Shown: positions 34,219-44,003, counted from the first letter of the stretch. The stretch: DNA of 64,000 nt from Candidatus Acidiferrum typicum (GCA_002478115.1 DLMH01000187.1:32989-96988); one strand, 5' to 3'. Numbers and translations: made by a program. The notes: generated by a model from the letters alone, not told the origin.

Positions 34219-37200
34219 CTACCTGGCTGGGGAATCGTTGGTTGCCAATCCCAACGCCTTCATCACGGCGTCGTGCACCGCGGGCCGCACTTCGGCAATC
34301 TTGTGATTCTCGCGCGTCGGGTTGACGCGGTTCGTCAGCAGCACCACAAACAATTGCCGGTCTGGATCGATCCAAATCGTCGTGCCCGTAAACCCCGTAT
34401 GCCCGTAACTGTGCGCCGAAAAATAGCGCCCGCTCGAGCTACCTTCGGTCGGCACCACCCAGCCCAGCGTGCGCGTATTTTTCGCCAGCGCCTGCGGCAC
34501 CGTGAATTCCGCGATCGTCGCGCGTTTCAGCAGTCGCTTGTGCCCGTACACCCCGCCATTCAGCAGCATCTGGCAAAATGCCGCCAAATCCGGCGCAGTG
34601 CTGAACACCCCGGCGTGCCCCGAAACTCCCCCCATCACGAACGCATTTTCATCGTGGACTTCGCCCTGCACCAACCGGTGGCGCAACTCGTTGTCCACCT
34701 CCGTCGGCGCAATCTCCGGCCACAAATTCTTTGGCGGGAGGTACATCGTGGTTTTCATTCCCAGCGGTCCAAAAATCAACGAGCGTGCCAATTCGTCCAG
34801 CGGCCTTCCCGTTAGTCGCTGAATAATCTCCGCCATCAGGATGATGCCCAAGTCCGAATACTCCACCTTTGTTCCGGGCTCGTACTCCAGCGGCTCCGCG
34901 AATATCATGCGCAGCGTTTCGGCCTTCCCCTTCGATGTGCGCCAGTACTCCTTGAACGGCGGCAGCCCCGAAGTGTGCGTCATCAGATGCCGCACCGTCA
35001 CTTTGTGCCGCCACGCAATTTGCCGCTCGCCCGGCCAATTAGCGAGCTCGCGCAAATCCCGCACGACGATTTTGTGCGGGCCCTCTACCTGCGGTCCGTC
35101 AATCCATTCCGGAAGATACCGCTCGATGGGAGCGTCGAGATCAAGCGGAGAAGGGAAGTCGCCTTCCACCAGCATCTCGACAAGCGTGGTCGTCACCACC
35201 ACCTTTGTCAGCGAGGCAATGTCATACATCGTATCGATCTTCGTGGCCGTCGAGTTCGCGTCATAGCTCAGTTTCCCAAACGCGTGCAGCGATACCTTTC
35301 CGCGATAGCCCACCGCCATCGTCGCTCCGGGGAACGCCTTGTCCGCGATGGCCTTTTCTACTTCGGCAAACGCCGGCCGCAGTTGCGCTTCTCCGCGCAC
35401 GTCCATCGGCTGCAGCGTCATCGGATTGGCCGCCACTTCGATACCGAAACCAGCCTTCAATTCCACGCCCGGAATTGTCACCGGCAAATGTCCTTGCACT
35501 GGGATTTGCCCAAAGAGCGCGCGCGCAATCGAAATTTGTGCCACGTCGCTGATCCCGAACGCGGAAAGCCAAGTCTCTGCCTGCGAAAATCGCTCGATCA
35601 GATAAGGGCTGCCCATTCCGACCGTGATCACCGGCTTGCCCGCCTTGTAAATCTGGTTGATCACGGGCAATTGGTCCGCTGGCACGTCCACATCGCCCTT
35701 GCGATCGCTTACGCGCACAAACAACGCGAGGATGGCCACGTCATATTGATCCGGCGAAGGCAATTTAAGCGTGTCCGCCTTCACAAATTTCGTGTCCGCG
35801 CGCAGCGCAATCAGCGCATCGAAGCGCGAGCGCAGCTCCCGTTCCAGGTCTTCCCCCGGATAAGGCTCCGGATCCGCGTAAAGCGAAACCAGCAGCGCGC
35901 GCAGCGGCTTTGTTCCGTCGAGCGGCAACCGGTGCGGTGTATCCCGCAGCAGCGTGATCCCGCGGTCCGAAATTTCCTGGGCCTCCGCCTGATACGCGGC
36001 GCTGCCAAACTTCGCGTTCAACGCATCCAGATCCACCAGCCGGTTGCTGCTCAACCCCAGCCTTGCCTTGGCCAGCAGAATGCGCCGCACCGAAGCGTCT
36101 AGCCGCTCCTCGGTGATCTGCCCAGACTGGGCCGCGGCCAGTAGCGCATCGTACGCCGCATCCGGCACCGGCGGCATCAGCAACGCGTCCGCGCCCGCAA
36201 GAAATGCGCGCACCGCCGCATCTCCCGGCGCAAAGCGAACCGTGATCCCGCCCATGTCCATGGCGTCCGTCACGACCAACCCTTCAAATCCCAATTGTTT
36301 GCGCAAAAGATCCGTAAGAATTCGCGAAGAAAGCGTCGCCGGCGTATTCGCATCGGGTTCCAGCGCCGGCACGGAGAGGTGCCCGGTCATGATGCTCCCA
36401 ACGCCCGCCGCAATCGCCGCACGAAACGGCACAAATTCCAGATGCTCCAGGCGCTCCCGGTCCGCCTTGATCACCGGCAAATCAATATGCGAATCCCCCG
36501 CCGTGTCGCCATGCCCGGGGAAATGTTTTGCAGTTGCCAGCCCGCCGTTCTCTTGCACCCCGCGAATGAATTCGCTCACAAATTCCGATACCCGCGCGGG
36601 GTTTTCTCCGAACGACCGCGTATTGATAATTGGATTTCCCGGATTATTGTTTACATCCGCGTCCGGCGCGTAGATCCACTGAATGCCCACGGCCCGCGCC
36701 TCCAGCGCCGTGATCTTCCCCATGGTGTACGCATCCTTGGGATTCCCCGCGGCCGCCAGCGCCATCGCCATCGGGAACGATGTCCCTTCATCCAACCGCA
36801 TCGCCGTGCCGCGCTCAAAATCCGCTCCAATCAGCAGCGGCAGTTTCGATTTGGATTGCAGTTGGTTCGTCAGCATCGCTGTGGGGTAGGCCTGGCTCTT
36901 CACGATTCCCAGCGGCGATCCGTGCGTGATGTTGATGAATCCCCCGACGTGCAATTCGTTCACGTCGTGCATCATTTGCGCGTACGCTTCGGAATCCGTG
37001 GGCGTGAAGCTGCCGTGATACGTCGTGAAGAGAACCTGCCCGACCTTTTCCTGCAGGCTCATTTGCAGGAGCGTTGTCTCGGCCCATTTCTCCTGTTCGG
37101 CCGTGGCTTTGCCCGCGATGGCGCTCTGGGCGGCGCGCTTTTCACTTGCCGTGGCTTTCGCGGATTCTGCGATTCGTAAGTCGCTGCGAGCGTTCAGTGT

Positions 37201-37257
37201 CATAAGCAATAGAAGTAAAAATGGCAGAAACAATAATCCGGCAGCACGCCTGTTCAT
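34219..37257 (-). CDS. NagZ-type beta-N-acetylglucosaminidase fused to a serine beta-lactamase-like domain
   Basis: 1012 residues from ATG 37257, which gives a clean signal peptide (MNRRAAGLLFLPFLLLLL); a longer frame to 37314 adds 19 unlikely residues. The GH3 part, about 50-590, carries KHFPGHGDTAGDSH (244-257) and nucleophile Asp331 in VVTDAMDM. The second part, about 640-1000, is a class-C-like/EstB fold: Ser682-x-x-Lys685 (SLTK), Tyr800 in YSDLG (usually YxN) and HTG at 954-956. The protein should be periplasmic or surface-located and free GlcNAc from muropeptides. The second domain may be a peptidase, amidase or esterase. Confidence 0.92.
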   Translation of the reverse strand: MNRRAAGLLFLPFLLLLLMTLNARSDLRIAESAKATASEKRAAQSAIAGKATAEQEKWAETTLLQMSLQEKVGQVLFTTYHGSFTPTDSEAYAQMMHDVNELHVGGFINITHGSPLGIVKSQAYPTAMLTNQLQSKSKLPLLIGADFERGTAMRLDEGTSFPMAMALAAAGNPKDAYTMGKITALEARAVGIQWIYAPDADVNNNPGNPIINTRSFGENPARVSEFVSEFIRGVQENGGLATAKHFPGHGDTAGDSHIDLPVIKADRERLEHLEFVPFRAAIAAGVGSIMTGHLSVPALEPDANTPATLSSRILTDLLRKQLGFEGLVVTDAMDMGGITVRFAPGDAAVRAFLAGADALLMPPVPDAAYDALLAAAQSGQITEERLDASVRRILLAKARLGLSSNRLVDLDALNAKFGSAAYQAEAQEISDRGITLLRDTPHRLPLDGTKPLRALLVSLYADPEPYPGEDLERELRSRFDALIALRADTKFVKADTLKLPSPDQYDVAILALFVRVSDRKGDVDVPADQLPVINQIYKAGKPVITVGMGSPYLIERFSQAETWLSAFGISDVAQISIARALFGQIPVQGHLPVTIPGVELKAGFGIEVAANPMTLQPMDVRGEAQLRPAFAEVEKAIADKAFPGATMAVGYRGKVSLHAFGKLSYDANSTATKIDTMYDIASLTKVVVTTTLVEMLVEGDFPSPLDLDAPIERYLPEWIDGPQVEGPHKIVVRDLRELANWPGERQIAWRHKVTVRHLMTHTSGLPPFKEYWRTSKGKAETLRMIFAEPLEYEPGTKVEYSDLGIILMAEIIQRLTGRPLDELARSLIFGPLGMKTTMYLPPKNLWPEIAPTEVDNELRHRLVQGEVHDENAFVMGGVSGHAGVFSTAPDLAAFCQMLLNGGVYGHKRLLKRATIAEFTVPQALAKNTRTLGWVVPTEGSSSGRYFSAHSYGHTGFTGTTIWIDPDRQLFVVLLTNRVNPTRENHKIAEVRPAVHDAVMKALGLATNDSPAR

Positions 37258-37317
37258 GTTCCGATGATCCCCCGGTCGCCTGCCCGCCGCCTCGACTGTA
37301 TATAGCACGCGCACTCC

Positions 37318-38637
37318 ATGCTCACAATGAACGTGCAGACGCCGCGTTCCAGAATATCATTGGAAGCTATGGAACCCATCGGCCGTCTGAACCACTCCCT
37401 CCGCCAACTACGCGTCGCGCTTGTGTTTTCGCTTCTGGCTGGCGTTTTAATGGCGCACTTCACTGTCGCAGCGCAACAGCACCCGAAACCCCAGCGGAGC
37501 CACGTTGGCCGCGTTCAGACGGGCCTGGACGTTCTCGAATCGGAGAAATTCGCTTCGCTGCGCGGTAAGCACGTCGGCCTCATCACCAATCACACCGGCG
37601 TGGATTTTCAGGGGCGCTCCACCGTGGAGGTCCTCGCGAAGGCGCCCGGAGTCCAGTTGGTCGCGCTGTTCAGCCCCGAGCACGGTATCGCCGGCCACGC
37701 CGTTGACAAGGTCTCCTCCTCCAAAGATCCCTCGACCGGGCTTCCCATCTACAGCCTCTATGGCGAGCAACTGCGCCCCACCGACGACATGTTGAAAGAT
37801 ATTGATGCGCTCGTTTTCGACGTCCAGGATGCCGGCGTTCGCTTCTATACCTACACCACCACGATGGCCTACTGCATGGAAGAAGCCGCGAAACACGGCA
37901 TTGCCTTCTATGTGCTCGACCGCCCCAATCCCTTGAGCGGTGATATCCTCGAAGGGCCCATGCTCGATGCGGACAAAATCAGTTTCGTCGCCTACTATCC
38001 CATCCCCGTGCGTTACGCGCTCACCATCGGCGAACTCGCGCAATTCTACAACTCCGAAAATCACATCAACGCCGATCTCCGCGTCATCAAGATGAAAAAC
38101 TGGCACCGCAATTATTTCTTTGAGAGCAGCGGCATGCGCTGGATCCCTCCCTCGCCCAATCTCCGCACGCTGAAAGGTTCCATCCTCTATCCCGGCCTGG
38201 AAATTCTCCAGAGCGCCGGGGTTTCCGTGGGCCGCGGCACGGAGGCGCCCTTCGAGGAGTTCGGCGCGCCCTGGATCGCTGGCGACGACGTTGCCGCGGA
38301 ACTGAACGCAAAGAATCTTCCCGGCCTGCGCTTTTCCAACCAACCCTTCATTCCCGTCAGCGGCCTATACGCCGGACAGCGTTGCGGCGGCGTCGGCGTC
38401 AAGGTTACGGATCGCGCTGCTGCGCGCTCCATGCGCATGGGCTTGGAAATTGCCGGTATTCTGCAAAAGAAATATCCGCAGCAGTTCGATTCCTCCAAAA
38501 TCCTGCAACTCATCGGCAATGACCAGGCCGTGCGTGATCTCCAGGCGGGAACCTCGCCGGAGCAAATCGTCCGCGGCTGGGCCGCCGGCCTCGCCGCCTT
38601 CGATCAGGTCCGCCGCAAGTATTTGCTCTACAATTGA
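37318..38637 (+). CDS. namZ: DUF1343 / NamZ-like exo-beta-N-acetylmuramidase
   Basis: The 439-residue frame has a hydrophobic N-terminal segment (about 31-49) that acts as a signal or anchor. The rest matches DUF1343, whose Bacillus member NamZ releases terminal MurNAc from glycan strands (GH171). Motifs are GLITNHTGVD, LFSPEHGIAG, FDVQDAGVRFYTY, LDRPNPLSG and GTEAPFEEFGAPW. It diverges from the NagZ fusion; the two would strip GlcNAc and MurNAc alternately. ATGs at 37327 and 37369 are alternative starts. Confidence 0.87.
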   Translation: MLTMNVQTPRSRISLEAMEPIGRLNHSLRQLRVALVFSLLAGVLMAHFTVAAQQHPKPQRSHVGRVQTGLDVLESEKFASLRGKHVGLITNHTGVDFQGRSTVEVLAKAPGVQLVALFSPEHGIAGHAVDKVSSSKDPSTGLPIYSLYGEQLRPTDDMLKDIDALVFDVQDAGVRFYTYTTTMAYCMEEAAKHGIAFYVLDRPNPLSGDILEGPMLDADKISFVAYYPIPVRYALTIGELAQFYNSENHINADLRVIKMKNWHRNYFFESSGMRWIPPSPNLRTLKGSILYPGLEILQSAGVSVGRGTEAPFEEFGAPWIAGDDVAAELNAKNLPGLRFSNQPFIPVSGLYAGQRCGGVGVKVTDRAAARSMRMGLEIAGILQKKYPQQFDSSKILQLIGNDQAVRDLQAGTSPEQIVRGWAAGLAAFDQVRRKYLLYN

Positions 38638-38661
38638 GCGCTCCTCGACTGCTGCCTGGCC

Positions 38662-40074
38662 TTAATTTTCGGAGCTTCTGCGCACGCTGGACTTCTGCCA
38701 CCACCGGTAAAACGGCAGCCCCGCCAGGATCACCAGCAGCCCAATCGTTGAGCGTCCCGGACGCTCCAGCCACAAATTCACCGTCAGCGCCAGCGCGCCC
38801 AGAACGAATACCCCGGGAATCCACGGATAGCCCCAGCAGCGGTACGGCCGCTCCATCTCCGGCTCCGTCCGGCGCAATCGAAACAGTGCCACCACCGCCA
38901 GTCCGTAAAAAATCCAACCCGCAAAAATGAACAGGTTCGTCAGCTCCTCAAACGTTCCGCTCAGCGCCAGCACGCTTGCCAGCACTCCCTGAAATATCAG
39001 CGCCCGGGCCGGCGTGCGGTATTTCGGATGTATGCCATCGGCGATCTTGAAGAAAATTCCATCGCGCGCCATCGCGTAGGGCACGCGCGCGCCGCTCAGG
39101 ATCGAGGAATTCATCGACCCCAGCGCGGAAATCAACATCGCCAAAGTTACCCACGCGGCCGCGCCATGCCCCACAACTCGCGCCACCACGTCCGATGCCA
39201 CGTGCGACGAATTCGCCAGGCTTGCAAACGGCAGCACCTTGAAGCAAGCCGCGTTGAACAGCAGGTACACCAGCGCCACGAACGACACTCCGCCCACCAG
39301 CGCCCGCGGAAAATTCCTTTGCGGATCCTTCACCTCCGACCCCACTAGGTTCAAATCCTCCCACCCGTCGTACGCCCACAGCGCCGCCGCCAGCGCCGCC
39401 AGAAACGCGCTGAACAATCCCGCACTTGCCGCCGCAGGCCACACCGGGTCCCCCGCATACGCCCCGCCCGACGGAAGAACAAACGCCACGCCAATCACAA
39501 TCGCAATGCTCACGAGCTTGATGGCCGTCAGGAAAATCTGCACGCCTCCGCCCAGCCGTACGCCCAGATAATTCACGCTGGTCATCAGCACCAGCCAGAA
39601 CACGGCCAGCGGTTGCGCCCAGGTAAACGCAAAATCGTACGGTTTGATCCACGCCGTCAGGCCCGGAATCGCCATGTGCACGGTGAAGATCGGCGCCGCC
39701 ACCGCCGGAAGGAAAAAGCTCAGGAAGCGCATCATTCCCGCGGCAATCGACGCCGCCGAAGCCGGCCGCCCGACAATCGAGTGCATCCACCCGAACAAAA
39801 ATCCCCACACCGGCCCGAAGCCGCGCCGCAAATACGTGTACTCGCCGCCAGCCTCCGGAATCGCCGCGCCCAGCTCCGCATAGGACAGCGCGCCAAAAAT
39901 CGAAAGCACCGCGCCAACGATCCACGCCGCGAACACGATCGAAACCGAGTGGCCTTCCCGCGCCATTTCCGCCGGCTTCAGGAAAATGCCCGTTCCGACC
40001 ATCGTACCGACCACAATGGCCACCGAGGCCCACGGTCCAAGTCCTCGGACGAGTTCCAGGCGCTTTTCGCTCAT
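38662..40074 (-). CDS. APC-family amino acid permease
   Basis: The 470-residue protein has about 12 membrane helices. The consensus helix 1 VAIVVGTMVGTGIFLKP and the AELGAAIPEAGGEYTYL segment place it in the APC superfamily, near the LAT/basic amino acid type. In this neighbourhood it could import amino acids freed from stem peptides, but substrate cannot be read from sequence. It converges on namZ with a 24-base gap. Confidence 0.9.
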   Translation of the reverse strand: MSEKRLELVRGLGPWASVAIVVGTMVGTGIFLKPAEMAREGHSVSIVFAAWIVGAVLSIFGALSYAELGAAIPEAGGEYTYLRRGFGPVWGFLFGWMHSIVGRPASAASIAAGMMRFLSFFLPAVAAPIFTVHMAIPGLTAWIKPYDFAFTWAQPLAVFWLVLMTSVNYLGVRLGGGVQIFLTAIKLVSIAIVIGVAFVLPSGGAYAGDPVWPAAASAGLFSAFLAALAAALWAYDGWEDLNLVGSEVKDPQRNFPRALVGGVSFVALVYLLFNAACFKVLPFASLANSSHVASDVVARVVGHGAAAWVTLAMLISALGSMNSSILSGARVPYAMARDGIFFKIADGIHPKYRTPARALIFQGVLASVLALSGTFEELTNLFIFAGWIFYGLAVVALFRLRRTEPEMERPYRCWGYPWIPGVFVLGALALTVNLWLERPGRSTIGLLVILAGLPFYRWWQKSSVRRSSEN

Positions 40075-40127
40075 ACTCCTCCGCGCAAATCCTTGGCTAC
40101 CGAGTCTAGCCCATTTCCCTCACCCAA

Positions 40128-40302
40128 TTTGGAGTGCGGCGGCTCGCCGCCGCTTTTACAGCCGCATGCCCCGCTACCAAACCACAATTCCCCCACCCGC
40201 TTTCTCCGTGGCACAGTCACTCCTGACTGTGCTCTTGGGTTCGTCTTTGTATCGGCTGCCTTTTTACCCAGAGCGTAGCGAAGGGCTGAGGCGGGCGCCT
40301 TC
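40128..40302. repeat. Composite intergenic repeat (A-L-B-C')
   Basis: Module A 40128-40160 (GCGGCGGC-TC-GCCGCCGC), linker L (CCAAACCACAATTCCCCCAC region), B 40208-40240 (GTGGCACAGTCACTCCTGAC onward) and C' 40281-40302. It lies between two minus-strand transporter genes. Confidence 0.75.
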
Positions 40303-40344
40303 TCCATCCTCACCAACTCCCGCCCAACTTTCTCCTCCAATTCC

Positions 40345-41793
40345 TCACGCAGCCGCTCGTCGCTCCGGAATTACCCGGCTCACCGCGGCCCCAACAACAA
40401 ACGTCACGCACGCCCCAATCAGCACGTACCACGTAAACGCGATCTTCGTGTACCGAAACACGAGCAGCACCGTCGCCAGCCCCGCAAACATCCCTGCCAG
40501 CGAGCCACGCGAATTTGCCCGCACATCAAACGTTCCCAGCAAAAACAGCCCCAGCAAACTTCCAAACGGCAGTGAAGCGACCGTCAACCCGGCCTCCAGC
40601 ACGGGTCCCCATTTCACCAGCCCAAGGACGATCAACACCGCGCCCCACACCAGCGTCATTCTCCGCGAAAGCTTCAAGAAATTGTCGGGATGCGTGGAAC
40701 CCCCGCGTAGCGCCGCCAGGTCCATCACGCTCGAAGCCGCCAACGAATTCAGCGACCCGCTTGCGTTGGACATCGCCACCGCCAGAATCGAGGCCAGCAA
40801 CAGCCCCGCCAGCCCCGTCGGCATCTCACGTATCAGGAACAGCGGGAGGATGCGATCCGTCCGTTCTCCCGCGGCCAGCAGCGGCGTATGCTGCGCAAAT
40901 ACAAAAAGCGCCACGCCCACCAGCAGAAAAATGGTGAACTGAAACAGCACAATAAAGCCGCTTGCCAGCAACGCGCGCCGGCTGTCTTTCTGATTTCGCG
41001 CCGCCAGCAGCCTTTGCACGATCGTCTGGTCCGTTCCGTGGCTCGCCATGGTCAGGAACGCTCCCCCAATCACTCCCGACCAGAACGTATACTTCGTCGC
41101 CAGATTCCAGGAAAAATCCAGCACCTGCAGCTTGTTCCCACTTACTGCCGCCACCTGACTCACTTCCGCCCATCCTCCGGGGATGCGATGCAGCAGCAAG
41201 CCCAGGGTGAGCAGGCTCCCCGTCAGGTACAGCAGGAACTGCGCCACGTCCGTCCAGATCACTGCCTTCATTCCACCTTCAAATGTGTACAGCACCGTCA
41301 GCGCAATCACGATGAATACCGCCAGCCGCTCGGATGTGCCCAGCGCAACGCTTACCACCAGCGCAATCGCGGAGACGCGTACACCCTCCGCCAGTGTCCG
41401 TGTCGCCAGAAACGTCACCCCGGCAACGGCACGCATCCGGCTGCCAAAGCGCTTTTCGATCAAAGCGTAGGCGGTCAGGTATTCCCCGCGAAAATATCCT
41501 GGCAGGAAAATGATCGTGATCAGAATCCGCCCAACGATGTATCCGAACACCAACTGCAAAAACGTCATGTTCCCCGAATACGCAATCGCCGGTGTCCCGA
41601 TGATCGTGAGCGTGGAAGTTTCCGTGGCGACAATCGAAAACGCCAGCGCCCACCACGGCGCGCTGCGTCCTCCCAGGAAATAGTCGCGCGCGTCCTGCTG
41701 CCCTCGCCGGAAATGCAATCCCAGCGCTGTCACTCCCAACAGGTACGCAATAACAATCGCCAGATCCACCGGATGAATGTGCATGAGCACCAT
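40345..41793 (-). CDS. Sodium:solute symporter (SSS family)
   Basis: About 482 residues and 13 predicted helices. Family features include DYFLGGRSAPWWALAFSIVA, TETSTLTIIGTPA and the GTDQTIVQRLLAAR segment typical of the SGLT/NanT-like branch. A sodium-coupled uptake role is likely; position in a wall-sugar region suggests GlcNAc, MurNAc or an anhydro-sugar, which is inference. Start may be ATG 41793 or 41784; a TTG at 41802 is less likely. Confidence 0.9.
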   Translation of the reverse strand: MVLMHIHPVDLAIVIAYLLGVTALGLHFRRGQQDARDYFLGGRSAPWWALAFSIVATETSTLTIIGTPAIAYSGNMTFLQLVFGYIVGRILITIIFLPGYFRGEYLTAYALIEKRFGSRMRAVAGVTFLATRTLAEGVRVSAIALVVSVALGTSERLAVFIVIALTVLYTFEGGMKAVIWTDVAQFLLYLTGSLLTLGLLLHRIPGGWAEVSQVAAVSGNKLQVLDFSWNLATKYTFWSGVIGGAFLTMASHGTDQTIVQRLLAARNQKDSRRALLASGFIVLFQFTIFLLVGVALFVFAQHTPLLAAGERTDRILPLFLIREMPTGLAGLLLASILAVAMSNASGSLNSLAASSVMDLAALRGGSTHPDNFLKLSRRMTLVWGAVLIVLGLVKWGPVLEAGLTVASLPFGSLLGLFLLGTFDVRANSRGSLAGMFAGLATVLLVFRYTKIAFTWYVLIGACVTFVVGAAVSRVIPERRAAA

Positions 41794-41885
41794 GCCGCGC
41801 AAAACTATAGGGAAGTTCCGCGGAGCGAGTCGAGAATAGTGGCTGCGTGCAACACCGTCAAGACAACACTCCGCACGATTTCCCT

Positions 41886-41948
41886 TGGGAGTGCGGCGGC
41901 TTGCCGCCGCTTTTGCGCCGTGAGCAATGCGGCAAAAGTATTTTTCTC
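41886..41948. repeat. Intergenic repeat (A plus extension)
   Basis: GCGGCGGC-TT-GCCGCCGC stem followed by TTTTGCGCCGTGAGCAATGC, a diverged form of the extension at 28071 and 43896. It lies in the divergent gap between the symporter and BadF-type kinase genes. Confidence 0.65.
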
Positions 41949-42098
41949 AAGAAGACTTGCCGGCCGCCACCACTCTGGCAGCTTTTCTCTGGGGTTCACC
42001 GAATTCCGGTCTAGCCAATCTCCCCTTACCCGCAACCCTTTCAGCACCCCGCCCCTCGCCCTTGCGCACCTATCCCCCGCCTCGCGTATGCTTTGGCT

Positions 42099-43028
42099 AT
42101 GCGCTACGTTCTGGGGTTCGACGGCGGCGGCACGAAAACGGAATGTGTCCTCATGGACGAATCGCGCCACGTGCTTGCGCGCAGCCGCAGCGGCCCTTCC
42201 AATCCCATGCGCGTCGGATTCGGCGGCGCGCTCGCTGCCGTCTGTGAAGCTGCGCGCTGGGCCCTGCAGTCCGCCAATATCCCGCCGGCGGAAGTCTTCG
42301 CTCTTTGTGCGGGTCTTGCCGGAGCGGGCCACGCGGACGCCGAACGAAAAATGAAGCGCCTCCTCGAGGAAGAATTTCCCGGCAAAACTGTAGTGGTGTG
42401 CACCGATCTTGAGCTTACTTTGGAGGCCACCGGCGAAGGTCCCGCGATTGTCCTGATTGCCGGCACCGGTTCCGCCGCGGTCGGGCGCGATGCGCAGGGC
42501 CAGATCGCCCGCATTGGCGGCCACGGCCCGCTCCTCGGAGACGAAGGTAGCTCTTTCGATGTGGGCCGGCGCGCTGCCATTGCTGCACTACACGAGTTTG
42601 ATCGTGCCGGTGTCAACTCCACGATGGGCCGGTTGATTCTCCAGGAACTCAACGCCACTACTTGGCACGAAGTCCAATCCCTCGCCCACGATGTCCCCGA
42701 TGAAGTCTTTCCCAAGATCTTTCCCGTGATTCTGCGGGCCGCGGATCAAGGTGATGCCGCCGCGCTAGCCCTGCTCCAGGCGGCCGCCGCCGACCTCGCC
42801 ACGCTCGTCGCCGCCCTCATCGAGCGCCTGCAACTCAAGGATCAGAAATTCCTGCTGGCCAAGACCGGTGGCATGGTGGGCTGCTCCTTCTTCTTTGATC
42901 AGCTGGTGGACGAACGCCTCCGCGCCGTTGCTCCTCAGGCGGAATTTGGCGCCATGGCCATCACGCCCGCTGAATCCGCTGCACGCCTCGCACTTCGCTT
43001 CCTGGCGCCCGCAGAGGAAAGGAAGTAA
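42099..43028 (+). CDS. BadF/BadG-family kinase (N-acetylglucosamine/MurNAc kinase-like)
   Basis: The 309-residue ASKHA-fold kinase has GFDGGGTKTECVL (phosphate 1), AGTGSAAVGR (phosphate 2) and GDEGSSFDVGRRA; these are typical of human-type GlcNAc kinases and of clostridial MurK. It would phosphorylate GlcNAc or MurNAc at O-6 and so feed MurQ. ATG 42099 is preferred to TTG 42093. The next gene begins 1 base after its stop. Sugar specificity is not proved. Confidence 0.88.
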   Translation: MRYVLGFDGGGTKTECVLMDESRHVLARSRSGPSNPMRVGFGGALAAVCEAARWALQSANIPPAEVFALCAGLAGAGHADAERKMKRLLEEEFPGKTVVVCTDLELTLEATGEGPAIVLIAGTGSAAVGRDAQGQIARIGGHGPLLGDEGSSFDVGRRAAIAALHEFDRAGVNSTMGRLILQELNATTWHEVQSLAHDVPDEVFPKIFPVILRAADQGDAAALALLQAAAADLATLVAALIERLQLKDQKFLLAKTGGMVGCSFFFDQLVDERLRAVAPQAEFGAMAITPAESAARLALRFLAPAEERK

Positions 43029-43029
43029 C

Positions 43030-43830
43030 GTGCCGGAGCTCGAGCAAGAGCTGCAACTCGCGCGTACCGCTACGGGTGATGACCTGAGCGCCCTGCTTTA
43101 TCACCCTGCGCCCCAAGTGCTCGCCGCGCTGCTTGAAAATCCCGCCTTGGATGAAACGAAGCTTTGCCTGCTTCTTTCCCGCAAGGACCTTCCCACGGAA
43201 GTACTCGAAAACATTGGTACGCGCAAAAATCTCCTGAAAAGTTACTCCGTCAAGCGCGCCTTGCTCTTTCATCCGCGCGCTCCGCGCCTCGCCTGTTTGC
43301 GCTTGCTGCGCGACATCTACCTTATGGATCTTGTCCAGTTCACCCTCTCGCCCGCTGTCTCCGTGGAACTCAAGCTCCTCGCTGAAGGCCAAATCGTTGC
43401 GCGCCTCCCGCAATTGCCCCTGGGCCAAAAGATTGCCCTTGCTCGCCGCGGACCCACGCACGTTGCCGGCGCGCTCGTCGCGGAAGGCCTTGCCAATGTC
43501 CTCCCCGTCGCCCTCGATAATCCCTTCCTGACGGAAGCCCAGGTTCTCAAGGCCCTGGCGCGAGAGAAAACCTCGCTTCGCGTTGTGCAAGCCATCGCCA
43601 GTCACCGCAAATGGTCCCAGACCTATAACGTGCGCCTCGCGCTTGTGCGCAATCCCTCTGCGCCATTGGCAACCGTGCTCGCCTATTTGCCCCACCTCAC
43701 AGTATCGGATCTTCGTGAACTCGCGGCTCCCGGCATCGTCCCGGAAAATCTGCGCCGCTATCTGCAGGCCGAGGTCCAGCGCCGCATGCGCGCCTCCAAA
43801 GCCCTGGCCGATAAAAACTCCAAACCCTGA
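43030..43830 (+). CDS. Alpha-helical (LRV/HEAT-like) repeat protein, function unknown
   Basis: The 266-residue protein starts at GTG 43030, preceded by GAGGAAAGGAAG and separated by one base from the kinase gene. It consists of short Leu-rich helices in repeats of about 24 residues (HPAPQVLAALLENPALDE..., NPFLTEAQVLKALARE, NPSAPLATVLAYLP), resembling LRV or HEAT solenoids. There is no signal peptide, so it is cytoplasmic. Tight coupling suggests it works with the kinase or scaffolds another recycling enzyme. No catalytic motif is seen. Confidence 0.75.
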   Translation: MPELEQELQLARTATGDDLSALLYHPAPQVLAALLENPALDETKLCLLLSRKDLPTEVLENIGTRKNLLKSYSVKRALLFHPRAPRLACLRLLRDIYLMDLVQFTLSPAVSVELKLLAEGQIVARLPQLPLGQKIALARRGPTHVAGALVAEGLANVLPVALDNPFLTEAQVLKALAREKTSLRVVQAIASHRKWSQTYNVRLALVRNPSAPLATVLAYLPHLTVSDLRELAAPGIVPENLRRYLQAEVQRRMRASKALADKNSKP

Positions 43831-43865
43831 TCCCTCGCCACTAAATCCTCATGAAGCGCGATCCT

Positions 43866-43942
43866 TTTGGAGTGCGGCGGCTTGCCGCCGCTTTTACGCA
43901 GTAAGCAGCTCCGCGAGAGTGTCTTTCCCAAGAAGATGCGAC
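43866..43942. repeat. Intergenic repeat (A plus extension)
   Basis: TTGGAGTGCGGCGGC-TT-GCCGCCGCTTTTAC then GTAAGCAGCTCCGCGAGAGT, the same arrangement as at 28040. It lies between convergent genes. Confidence 0.7.
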
Positions 43943-44003
43943 CGCCCGGCGCTTACCGCGACTCCGCCGGGGATGCGCGCGCCTCACGCGCGACAAAACC
44001 CTT

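Noticed and set aside
34975..36102. 375-codon forward frame opposite the NagZ fusion
   Set aside because: It is antisense to a protein with clear GH3 motifs; its Arg/His-rich composition is that of a shadow frame in GC-rich DNA.
39345..39365. tRNA-like GGTTCAAATCC stretch
   Set aside because: It is inside the APC permease gene and no acceptor, D or anticodon arm pairs around it.
40888..42354. 488-codon forward frame across symporter and kinase genes
   Set aside because: It crosses a divergent promoter and a palindromic repeat; composition is not protein-like.
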